DNA from: Ignavibacteria bacterium UBA6906
GTDB lineage: Bacteria; Bacteroidota; Ignavibacteria; UBA10030; UBA6906
Direction of reading: 5' to 3'
Length of the DNA: 6,442 bases
Assembly (NCBI GenBank): GCA_002451155.1
Contig: DKBG01000031.1
Location: forward strand, 259 to 6,700
Below, in pieces: positions 1 through 6,298 of this stretch; the stretch's first letter is position 1; each line of letters opens with the position of its first letter. The position numbers and the translations under genes were made by a program. The notes below the pieces were generated by a model. The model was not told the DNA's origin and did not search any database. It was given only the letters and a program-made list of their open reading frames with translations.

Positions 1-2945
1 TCGTATGCCCAGCCGTCTCCGCCCATGATCCAGACGCTTTTCTTCACGAGGTAGTCAGCCAGACTGAAGAGATTCTTTGCCTCCGGGCTGTCGAGCGTCC
101 GGAGCTTCTCTTTGAGCGACTCTACTCGCACACGCTGATCGTATATCCCGGCTTCATCCTTCTGTGTAGCTTCGAGGATTGCCTTCGATGCGTCCTCTCC
201 GATCGCCGGAGCCAACTTCTGAACAAGCTCGCGGGCCATCTCGGTATGCTTGTCGATGCTGAGGCGCATGCCGAGGCCAAACTCCGCATTGTCTTCGAAA
301 AGGGAGTTCGACCACGCGGGGCCCCGGCCGTCGCTGTTGACCGTCCATGGAGTCGTGGGAAGGTTCCCGCCATAGATCGACGAGCACCCTGTTGCGTTGG
401 CCACAATCATCCGGTCGCCGAAGAGCTGGGTTGCAAGCTTCACGTATGGCGTTTCGCCGCACCCGGAACAGGCACCCGAGTACTCGAAGAGCGGCTGGAG
501 GAACTGTGAGCCCTTCACCTGGTCGATCTTTGCCGTCCGCCGGTCGGCCTCTGGGATATTGAGGAAGAAATCCCAGTTGACCTTCTCCTGATCTCTGATC
601 GGCGGCTGGGGCATCATGTTGATTGCCTTGAGGCGGGTCTCGGTCTTGTTTTTTGCGGGGCAGACCTCCACGCACAGCGCGCAACCGGTGCAATCCTCCG
701 GAGCCACCTGCACGGAGTATTTCATCCCCTTGTATTCCGGGCCCCGGTAATCAACCGCCTTGAATGTCGGCGGTGCATCCTTCAGGACTGCTGCGTCGAA
801 CACCTTCACGCGGATTGTTGCGTGAGGACAGACAATGGCGCACTTGTTGCACTGAATGCAGGTGATCTCATCCCACACGGGAATCTCGAGCGCGATGTTG
901 CGTTTCTCCCATTGCGCTGTGCCGGTTGGGAATGTCCCGTCGATCGGCATCTTGCTCACCGGGAGCGAATCGCCGAAATTCGCCATAATCGGCGCTGTTA
1001 CTTCTTTCACGAATACCGGCGCGTGTTCGGATACGATTGGCGGCATGTCGATTGTACTGGTGACCCGGTCGGGGACCTTCACCTCAAACAGGTTTGCCAG
1101 AGTCTGATCAACTGCGGCGAAGTTCTGCTTGACGATCTGGTCACCCTTTCTGCCGTACGTCTTCTTGATTGAGGTCTTGATCGCCTCAATCGCCTGCTCT
1201 CGAGGGAGAACACCTGAAATGGCGAAGAAGCAGGTTTGCATGATCGTGTTCACGCGGGCGCCCATGCCGGTTGCCTGAGCCACCTTGTAGCCGTCAATAA
1301 CGAAGAACTTGATCTTCTTTTCGATTATCTGCTGCTGGACGTGCTTTGGCAGTTTGTCCCAGACCTCCTCGGGACCAAAGATGCTGTTCAGCAGGAACGT
1401 CGCTCCCGGGATTGCTGCTTTCAAAACATCGAACTTCTCGAGGAAGAACCACTGATGGCAGGCGACGAAGTTGGCGTGATTGACAAGGTATGTCGAGTGG
1501 ATCGGCCGGGGTCCAAACCTGAGATGAGAAACGGTTGTGGAGCCCGATTTCTTTGAATCATAGACGAAGTACCCCTGGGCGAAGTTGTCCGTATCTTCGC
1601 CGATGATCTTAATGGAATTCTTGTTCGCGCCGACCGTCCCGTCGGCACCGAGGCCGAAGAAGAGAGCCCGGACGACGTCCTTTCCTTCGGTGGTGAAGGT
1701 CGGATCCACATCGAGGCTTGTATACGTGACATCATCAACGATACCGACGGTGAAGTGGTTCTTCGGCTTCGCCTTCCCGAGTTCGTCGAACACGGCCTTG
1801 ACCATTGCCGGCGTGAACTCTTTCGATGCCAGTCCATACCTCCCGCCGATCACGGTGGGGAAGGATTTCAGCGGGGAGGAACCGGACGCAAGAGATTCAC
1901 TGATGGAGGTTATGACGTCCTGATACAGAGGTTCGCCTGTCGCGCCAGGTTCTTTCGTGCGATCGAGAACGGCGATGGATTTGACCGACCGGGGCAGGGC
2001 CGCTACGAACGTATCTCCTGCAAAGGGGCGATAGAGGCGGACTTTGAGAAGCCCGACCTTCTCACCGCGTGCCTTGAGATGCTCCACCGTTTCCTGGACG
2101 GTCTCGGCGCCCGAGCCCATTAGTACAATCACGCGCTCGGCGTCTGGATCTCCCTCATACTGAAAGATCTTGTACTCTCGGCCGACAACGGATCTGAATC
2201 GGTCCATCGTCTTCTGCACGATCGCGGGGAAGGCGTCGTAGTACGCGTTCACAGTCTCGCGTGCCTGGAAGAACACGTCAGGGTTTTGAGCGGAGCCCCG
2301 GAGCACGGGATGGTCAGGCGAAAGCGCGCGTTTCCGGTGAGCGAAAACAAGTTCATCATTGATCATCGCGCGCATGTCTTCGTCGTTCAGCTGCTCGATC
2401 TTCATCACTTCGTGGGAGGTGCGGAATCCGTCGAAGAAATGGATTATGGGGATGCGGCCTTGAAGCGTCGCTGCCTGCGCGATCAGTGCCATGTCCATCA
2501 CTTCTTGCACGGAGTTCGAGGCAAGAAGGCCGAACCCGGTGGATCGGGCTGCCATGACGTCGCTATGGTCTCCGAAAATCGAAAGGGCATGAGCTGCAAC
2601 GGCGCGCGCGGAGACATGGAAGACCGTTGCGGTAAGTTCCCCGGCGATTTTGAACATATTGGGAATCATCAACAGGAGGCCCTGCGACGCGGTGAATGTC
2701 GTCGACAGTGCGCCTGTCTGGAGAGCGCCGTGAATGGCGCCGGAGGCACCACCTTCGCTCTGCATCTCGGTGACGGACGGGATCGTGCCCCAGAGATTTG
2801 TCCGCCCCATCGCGGTCCACTCGTCCGCCCATTCTCCCATGTTGGAGGAGGGAGTAATGGGATAGATTGCGATGACCTCGTTGGTCTTGTGAGCAACATA
2901 TGCGGCGGCTTCGTTGCCGTCGATCGTGACCTTCTGTCGTTTCAT
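1..2945 (-). CDS. nifJ: Pyruvate:ferredoxin (flavodoxin) oxidoreductase, single-chain, C-terminus cut by window edge
   Basis: Oxidatively decarboxylates pyruvate with CoA to acetyl-CoA and CO2, reducing ferredoxin or flavodoxin; cytoplasmic. The minus-strand frame from ATG at 2945 is open to the edge: 981 full codons of a family usually about 1,170-1,200 long, so roughly the last 200 residues are missing. Visible in order: N-terminal pyrimidine-binding domain with YPITPSS (28-34) and the expected active-site residues T31, E64 (SVTEMQSEGG) and R114 (HVSARA); gamma-type domain with GLGADGTVGANKNSIKIIGE starting at 431; a two-[4Fe-4S] ferredoxin-like domain with C696/C699/C702/C706 and C752/C755/C758/C762; then C826-S-G-C829 and C854 (ATGCSSIYGG), three of the four ligands of the proximal cluster, the fourth lying beyond the window. 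The last residues, GGDGWAY, begin the thiamine-diphosphate/Mg motif. The start is supported by an AGGA six bases upstream and by the alignment of T31/E64/R114 with the family numbering. It is transcribed divergently from the sensor kinase. 'nifJ' names the family; a nitrogen-fixation role is not implied. Confidence 0.97.
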   Translation of the reverse strand, partial: MKRQKVTIDGNEAAAYVAHKTNEVIAIYPITPSSNMGEWADEWTAMGRTNLWGTIPSVTEMQSEGGASGAIHGALQTGALSTTFTASQGLLLMIPNMFKIAGELTATVFHVSARAVAAHALSIFGDHSDVMAARSTGFGLLASNSVQEVMDMALIAQAATLQGRIPIIHFFDGFRTSHEVMKIEQLNDEDMRAMINDELVFAHRKRALSPDHPVLRGSAQNPDVFFQARETVNAYYDAFPAIVQKTMDRFRSVVGREYKIFQYEGDPDAERVIVLMGSGAETVQETVEHLKARGEKVGLLKVRLYRPFAGDTFVAALPRSVKSIAVLDRTKEPGATGEPLYQDVITSISESLASGSSPLKSFPTVIGGRYGLASKEFTPAMVKAVFDELGKAKPKNHFTVGIVDDVTYTSLDVDPTFTTEGKDVVRALFFGLGADGTVGANKNSIKIIGEDTDNFAQGYFVYDSKKSGSTTVSHLRFGPRPIHSTYLVNHANFVACHQWFFLEKFDVLKAAIPGATFLLNSIFGPEEVWDKLPKHVQQQIIEKKIKFFVIDGYKVAQATGMGARVNTIMQTCFFAISGVLPREQAIEAIKTSIKKTYGRKGDQIVKQNFAAVDQTLANLFEVKVPDRVTSTIDMPPIVSEHAPVFVKEVTAPIMANFGDSLPVSKMPIDGTFPTGTAQWEKRNIALEIPVWDEITCIQCNKCAIVCPHATIRVKVFDAAVLKDAPPTFKAVDYRGPEYKGMKYSVQVAPEDCTGCALCVEVCPAKNKTETRLKAINMMPQPPIRDQEKVNWDFFLNIPEADRRTAKIDQVKGSQFLQPLFEYSGACSGCGETPYVKLATQLFGDRMIVANATGCSSIYGGNLPTTPWTVNSDGRGPAWSNSLFEDNAEFGLGMRLSIDKHTEMARELVQKLAPAIGEDASKAILEATQKDEAGIYDQRVRVESLKEKLRTLDSPEAKNLFSLADYLVKKSVWIMGGDGWAY

Positions 2946-2951
2946 CAGTCA

Positions 2952-2955
2952 TCCT
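2952..2955 (-). promoter_or_regulatory. Shine-Dalgarno of nifJ
   Basis: On the minus strand AGGA lies six bases before the ATG at 2945. Another ATG (2951-2949, minus) overlaps this region in a different frame and opens only a shadow frame, so the SD spacing and the conserved N-terminus both choose the ATG at 2945. Confidence 0.65.
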
Positions 2956-2995
2956 GAAGTTTAGAGGAACAAAGAAGAATCGATTCCAAGCGGGG

Positions 2996-3013
2996 TTGTG
3001 AAAGGGTCCAAAA
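2996..3013. promoter_or_regulatory. Candidate Rex-like operator upstream of nifJ
   Basis: The plus strand reads TTGTGAA-AGGG-TCCAAAA. Compared with the general Rex (NADH/NAD+-sensing repressor) pattern TTGTGAA-N4-TTCACAA, the left half matches 7/7 and the right half 5/7. The site ends 51 bases from the nifJ start codon, a suitable place for an operator. Fermentative and redox genes, including PFOR genes in some bacteria, are known Rex targets. The imperfect right half means a chance match, or a CRP/FNR-family half-site, remains possible. No regulator gene is in the window. Confidence 0.35.
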
Positions 3014-3062
3014 AGGAAGGTGGCCTATTCAGCCCCCTCGCCCATTCAGGCCAATATTATGC

Positions 3063-3075
3063 CATGCCGGGCATG
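3063..3075. repeat. Inverted repeat CATGCC-G-GGCATG
   Basis: Six-base perfect arms around one central base, in the divergent intergenic region about 120 bases from nifJ and 190 from the kinase gene. It could be a regulator-binding site or part of a leader structure of either transcript. It is not the same sequence as the palindrome around the response-regulator gene. Confidence 0.45.
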
Positions 3076-3085
3076 CCGAAAAGGG

Positions 3086-3104
3086 GCCAATTCGGGCGAT
3101 TGGC
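3086..3104. repeat. Inverted repeat GCCAAT-N7-ATTGGC
   Basis: Perfect six-base arms separated by seven bases, 11 bases downstream of the previous inverted repeat. A further GCCAAT occurs at about 3050-3055. The arms and spacing fit a dimeric regulator site or a small RNA hairpin; there is no adjoining T-run, so it is not a terminator. Confidence 0.45.
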
Positions 3105-3203
3105 AGTGCCGAAGTGGCGGGAATTCCGATAAATGAGAAATCTCGGCGGAAGAACTGCGAATGCGTCAACTGCCAAAAACCAGAGGCGATGTTTCCTTGA
3201 CAA

Positions 3204-3232
3204 AACAGTCCATTGTCGTTTCTTTGACTGTT
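3204..3232. repeat. Inverted repeat AACAGTC-N15-GACTGTT upstream of the kinase gene
   Basis: Perfect seven-base arms separated by 15 bases, ending 34 bases before the kinase ATG. It overlaps the TTGACA at 3197-3202 on its left side closely enough that, if that hexamer is a -35 element, a protein bound here would affect the kinase promoter. It could equally be a hairpin in the mRNA leader. Confidence 0.35.
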
Positions 3233-3266
3233 CAGATTATGTGTCATTCCACTCGGGGACTACCGG

Positions 3267-5402
3267 ATGAGACCAGGCAGGCGCAGAACCCTCACTGAGG
3301 AGCGGCTCGGTTCCTTGACGCGTATCCTCACGATAATCTGGACGGTGATCTTCGTCAGCATCCTCGGATACGAGATCTACCATGAAGGAGAAAGAGTGAC
3401 AGACACGGCGCTCCACCAGGCGCGGGCGATGGCGGATCGGGATCTCTTCTGGGATGAACTTCTCGGCGAGCGACTCTTTCCGGTTTCGGGGACCGGTCCG
3501 GCGGCAACGCCCGTTTCGGAACCTGTTCTCTCCTGTATGGAGCGAGGTGAGAACTGCGTCTGTCTTATTGTCTCCGATTCCGCGTGGAGGAGCAGCCGGG
3601 TGTTCAATATCAGTCTGTTCGATGAATACAGTCAGGAACAGGTGGGGAGGCTGCTCCCTCCGGCGACCCTGAGAGCAACGGACAACTGGGAAGATTCAAT
3701 CCTTGCCCTTGTCCCGGCCGGGTCGCGGGAGTTCAGCGAGCTGATCGACGTCGACGATCACACGATGCTTCGATTCCTTTCGGTGAACCCCCCGTCTTCT
3801 GGTTCTGACGCGGTGGGCAGGGGAACGGTCCACGGCGCGCGCAAGAGGGCTGTCAGCCTGGCCCTGCCCATGAACTCCCTGAGGCATGAGATGTGGGCGC
3901 ACATCTCGTTGCACGGCGCGGCGTTCACGCTCCTCTGGCTGTTCGGAGTCATCGTCCTGCGGGGCGCTCATCGAGCGATCAAGCGGGGCCTGCAGGAACG
4001 TCTTCTGATGGAAGCTGCGTTGCGCGACAACGAGGACCGGTTTGAACGGATAGCGACCACCGAACATGTTGGTATCTGGGAAATCGACGCGCATGCAAAC
4101 ACGACGTTCGTCAACCATAAAATGGCGGAGATGCTCGGCAGTACCATCCCCGATATGCTCGGCTCCTCCATGTTTGATTTCATGAGTGAGGACGAGCGGC
4201 AGCAGGCGGCCAATAATTTTGAGCGCCGGAAGCAGTTCGTCGAAGAGCAGCACGAATTCAGGTTCATCCGCAACGATGGAACGTTCCTTCATGCGCTGCT
4301 GTCCACGAAGCCTATTCTGGGAGCGAACGGAGAGTTCAATGGGGCGTTAGGGATCATTACTGATATCGGTGACCGGAAGACCATGGAGAATGCGCTTCGC
4401 TCAAGCGAGGAGCGTTTGCGGCTTTTGCTGGAGAGTACCGAGGATGTAATCACGATGATCGATCTCGATGGACGACTGCTCTACCAGAGCGCTCCCGGGT
4501 CGAGGTATGGAACGACTCCCGAACAAATAATTGGACGCAACGTGAGCGAAATCGTCCCGCCGGAAATCGCGGAGCGACAGTTGAACAATATCCGGACCGT
4601 CGCGTCAACGGGAGAGCCGCTGGAAACTGGCGAACGAATTCTCTGGAAGGGCGAAGAGGTCTGGTTTCAGTCCCGGCTGTATCCTGTCAGGGATGAATCG
4701 GGCGTGATAAAGGCGGTCTCTTCATTCTCAAGGAATGTTACGGAGCTGAAGCGCGCTCAGGAAATGTTGCGCCAGGCGGAAGAGAGCCTTGAAATGGAAC
4801 GACTCCGTTCCCAGATTGCGGGGGATCTCCATGATGATATCGGGTCCACACTGAGCAGTACCTCGATCTTCGGTGAACTTCTGTCGAAGGAGATTACCGA
4901 CTTCTCCCCCCGGGCGACGGAACTCCTCTCCCGCATCGCAGAGAACCTCAGCAATGTTCAGCAGGGACTCCATGAGATCGTCTGGACGATCAACCCGGAG
5001 AATGATTCGCTGGACAATCTCCTGCTGCGTCTTCAGGAACATGCCTCGGAGGTTCTCGAGGGGAAGGGGATTGCGTTGCGCAGCCACCTGCCGGAGGGAG
5101 AAGCCCTGGTCAGCCTGTCGATGCAGGCGCGCCGGGATCTCCACCTGATGTTCAAGGAGGCGATACACAATATCGTCAAGCATGCGAATGCAACGGAAGT
5201 CAGCATCGGAGCAGAACTGGATAATGGATGCCTGCGGCTGACAGTTGCGGACAATGGAGAGGGTTTTGACACGGCGCATCTCGTTGAGGGGAACGGTCTC
5301 CGGAACATGAAGCGGCGCGTGGAGGCGACGGGCGGGACGATGGAATTGAACGCAAATGCGGGGAGCGGGACAACGGTTGTGTTCCGGGTTCCGATCGCAT
5401 GA
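3267..5402 (+). CDS. Membrane-bound PAS-PAS sensor histidine kinase (HisKA_3 / NarX-like)
   Basis: Autophosphorylating sensor of a two-component system, 711 aa. Order: basic N-terminus; TM1 about 18-37; extracytoplasmic domain about 38-210; TM2 about 212-232; a short linker helix; PAS 1 about 256-370; PAS 2 about 379-495; coiled segment (AQEMLRQAEESLEMERLRSQ); HisKA_3 dimerisation domain with H-box GDLHDDIGSTLSS, phosphoacceptor H522; HATPase_c about 622-710 with N-box EAIHNIVKHA (E631, N635), G1 DNGEGF (662-667), GNGL (675-678) and G3 GSGTTV (699-704). All catalytic elements are present, so the kinase looks active. The extracytoplasmic part resembles the DUF3365/Tll0287-like sensor fold (…TDNWEDSILALVPAGSREFSE…LRFLSVNPP…VSLALPM) but lacks the CxxCH usual in that group; it has C90, C97 and C99 instead. 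The ATG at 3267 has only a weak GGGG eight bases upstream; no better in-frame start lies before it. It is followed 51 nt later by its likely partner regulator. The signal sensed is unknown. Confidence 0.93.
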   Translation: MRPGRRRTLTEERLGSLTRILTIIWTVIFVSILGYEIYHEGERVTDTALHQARAMADRDLFWDELLGERLFPVSGTGPAATPVSEPVLSCMERGENCVCLIVSDSAWRSSRVFNISLFDEYSQEQVGRLLPPATLRATDNWEDSILALVPAGSREFSELIDVDDHTMLRFLSVNPPSSGSDAVGRGTVHGARKRAVSLALPMNSLRHEMWAHISLHGAAFTLLWLFGVIVLRGAHRAIKRGLQERLLMEAALRDNEDRFERIATTEHVGIWEIDAHANTTFVNHKMAEMLGSTIPDMLGSSMFDFMSEDERQQAANNFERRKQFVEEQHEFRFIRNDGTFLHALLSTKPILGANGEFNGALGIITDIGDRKTMENALRSSEERLRLLLESTEDVITMIDLDGRLLYQSAPGSRYGTTPEQIIGRNVSEIVPPEIAERQLNNIRTVASTGEPLETGERILWKGEEVWFQSRLYPVRDESGVIKAVSSFSRNVTELKRAQEMLRQAEESLEMERLRSQIAGDLHDDIGSTLSSTSIFGELLSKEITDFSPRATELLSRIAENLSNVQQGLHEIVWTINPENDSLDNLLLRLQEHASEVLEGKGIALRSHLPEGEALVSLSMQARRDLHLMFKEAIHNIVKHANATEVSIGAELDNGCLRLTVADNGEGFDTAHLVEGNGLRNMKRRVEATGGTMELNANAGSGTTVVFRVPIA

Positions 5403-5414
5403 ACATGCGATTGA
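5394..5414. repeat. Palindrome copy 1, ATCGCATG-AA-CATGCGAT plus TGA flank
   Basis: Perfect eight-base arms around AA. It overlaps the last codons and stop (5400-5402) of the kinase gene and ends about 40 bases before the response-regulator ATG. It matches the copy at 6154-6174 at 20 of 21 bases. NarL-family regulators bind inverted repeats, so this is a candidate operator for the regulator encoded next to it. Other readings are an mRNA hairpin between the two genes or a short dispersed genomic palindrome. Confidence 0.7.
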
Positions 5415-5453
5415 AACGGGAATCGGGATTCTCTAGCATGGAGTGGGTCACAT

Positions 5454-6107
5454 ATGCCTGACACTTCAATATCGGTTGCTGTCGTTGAGGACAACAGCGA
5501 GCTCCGCGACGGTCTCGCCCAGCTGATTCAGGGGACACCCGGCTATAAATGTGTGGGGGCCTTCTCCAGCTGCGAACAGCTCCTCGGGCAGCTCAAATCT
5601 CTGAAAACCCACCCGCCAAAGGTGGTGTTGATGGATATCGGCTTGCCCGGAATTTCAGGGATAGAGGGCGTGCAGCGGGTCAAGGCGCAGCTTCCCGGCA
5701 CTGATGTGCTGATGCTGACGGTTTTCGAGGATGAAAAGAAGATCTATGACTCGATTTGCGCCGGGGCGTCCGGATATCTGCTGAAAAAGACCCCTCCTGC
5801 GAAAATTCTCGAAGCGATACAGGAAATCAACGATGGCGGCGCGCCGATGACCGCTACGATTGCGCGAAAGGTTTTGAGCGTTTTTCAGTCGAATCCTCCG
5901 CCCGCGTCCGTCGATTATCAGCTTTCTGAGCGCGAACGGGAGGTCCTGGCCGGACTGGTCCGAGGATTCAGCTATAAAATGATTGCCGACCAGTGTTCGA
6001 TCAGCATTGACACTGTCCGCTCACACATCCGGCATATCTACGAGAAGCTTCAGGTGAATTCCAAGGCGCAGGCGATCACGCTTGCGATGAAGAACCGCCT
6101 GGTCTGA
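5454..6107 (+). CDS. NarL/FixJ-family response regulator (REC + LuxR-type HTH)
   Basis: DNA-binding transcription regulator, 217 aa, the usual family length. Receiver domain about 5-125: acidic pair E12/D13, phosphoacceptor D61 in LMDIGLPGISG, switch T89 (MLTVFED), conserved Lys K111 in GYLLKK. Linker about 126-153. LuxR-type HTH about 155-213: LSEREREVLAGLVRGFSYKMIADQ then SISIDTVRSHIRHIYEKLQV, with the recognition helix in the latter. All residues needed for phosphorylation and DNA binding are present. The start is ATG at 5454 with GGAG at 5440-5443, ten bases upstream. It lies 51 nt after the kinase gene on the same strand, so the two are probably co-transcribed and form a cognate pair. 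Matching palindromes lie upstream of it and upstream of the following gene, suggesting it may control itself and that gene; this is inference. Confidence 0.95.
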   Translation: MPDTSISVAVVEDNSELRDGLAQLIQGTPGYKCVGAFSSCEQLLGQLKSLKTHPPKVVLMDIGLPGISGIEGVQRVKAQLPGTDVLMLTVFEDEKKIYDSICAGASGYLLKKTPPAKILEAIQEINDGGAPMTATIARKVLSVFQSNPPPASVDYQLSEREREVLAGLVRGFSYKMIADQCSISIDTVRSHIRHIYEKLQVNSKAQAITLAMKNRLV

Positions 6108-6152
6108 TCACACCATTCCGCTCCACTTTGTGACCTGCCTTTTCTCCGCTTG

Positions 6153-6174
6153 AATCGCATGATCATGCGATTGA
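6153..6174. repeat. Palindrome copy 2, AATCGCATG-AT-CATGCGATT
   Basis: A perfect 20-bp palindrome (6153-6172) followed by GA. It lies 45 bases after the response-regulator stop and about 127 bases before the next start codon. Its core differs from the copy at 5394-5414 by one central base. Because no T-run follows, a rho-independent terminator is unlikely. Its position in a gap leading to a new gene fits an operator. An unrelated eight-base palindrome, GAGGCCTC, follows at 6179-6186. Confidence 0.72.
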
Positions 6175-6221
6175 TGGGGAGGCCTCAGATAGCTACACTT
6201 CTTCCACTGAAAAATTGCTCC

Positions 6222-6240
6222 CCCGGCCGAACCGGCCGGG
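6222..6240. terminator. GC-rich hairpin, CCCGGCCG-AAC-CGGCCGGG; weak terminator candidate or leader structure
   Basis: Eight perfect GC pairs closed by a three-base loop. No T-run follows directly on the plus strand (the next bases are AGGAGATTG), though a pyrimidine-rich stretch starts about 15 bases on. On the minus strand the stem is followed a few bases later by TTTTT, but no minus-strand gene needs ending here. It may separate the kinase/regulator operon from the last gene, or sit in the leader of the last gene; the function is not settled. Confidence 0.4.
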
Positions 6241-6287
6241 AGGAGATTGTCGGTTATTCTTCCCCTCTCTCATTCTCAATCACATTT

Positions 6288-6292
6288 GGAGG
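6288..6292 (+). promoter_or_regulatory. Strong Shine-Dalgarno GGAGG of the last gene
   Basis: GGAGG lies six bases before the ATG at 6299, the strongest ribosome-binding site in the window. It decides the start of the partial gene and shows that this organism uses SD-led initiation. Confidence 0.8.
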
Positions 6293-6298
6293 TCACAC

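Larger units (their letters stand above)
2946..3266. other. Divergent intergenic region between nifJ and the sensor kinase gene
   Basis: This 321-bp stretch contains no convincing gene; the one minus-strand frame here (3029-3247) has no family resemblance and no SD. It should hold both promoters. It contains a Rex-like site (2996-3013), two inverted repeats (3063-3075 and 3086-3104), a short GGCA-G-TGCC palindrome (3102-3110), and a 7-bp inverted repeat near the kinase start (3204-3232). On the minus strand a CATAAT lies at about 3056-3061, a possible -10 for nifJ, but no good -35 stands 16-18 bases from it. On the plus strand TTGACA at 3197-3202 lacks a matching -10. Promoters are therefore not called. 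Confidence 0.6.

Noticed and set aside
1..2945. A possible frameshift in nifJ, because no single long frame is obvious at first sight
   Set aside because: Reading the minus strand codon by codon from 2945 gives an uninterrupted PFOR protein to the window edge, with all motifs in one frame.
2286..2957. A 223-codon plus-strand frame opposite nifJ
   Set aside because: It is antisense to the highly conserved N-terminal part of PFOR, whose frame is intact; its translation shows no recognisable domain. It is a shadow of a GC-rich gene.
3082..3099. A sigma-54 type GG-N10-GC element on the minus strand upstream of nifJ
   Set aside because: Only the GG/GC spacing fits; the surrounding bases diverge from TGGCAC-N5-TTGCA at several positions, and such spacing is common in GC-rich DNA.
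3197..3240. A sigma-70 promoter for the kinase gene built on TTGACA at 3197-3202
   Set aside because: No TATAAT-like hexamer lies 16-19 bases downstream; the GATTAT at 3235-3240 is much too far away.
3029..3247. A 72-codon minus-strand frame in the divergent intergenic region
   Set aside because: Low-complexity-like translation, no clear SD, and it lies across the inverted repeats; more likely regulatory DNA than a gene.
3696..4292. A 198-codon minus-strand frame opposite the kinase gene
   Set aside because: It overlaps the TM2/PAS1 coding region of a clear histidine kinase and has no family features of its own.
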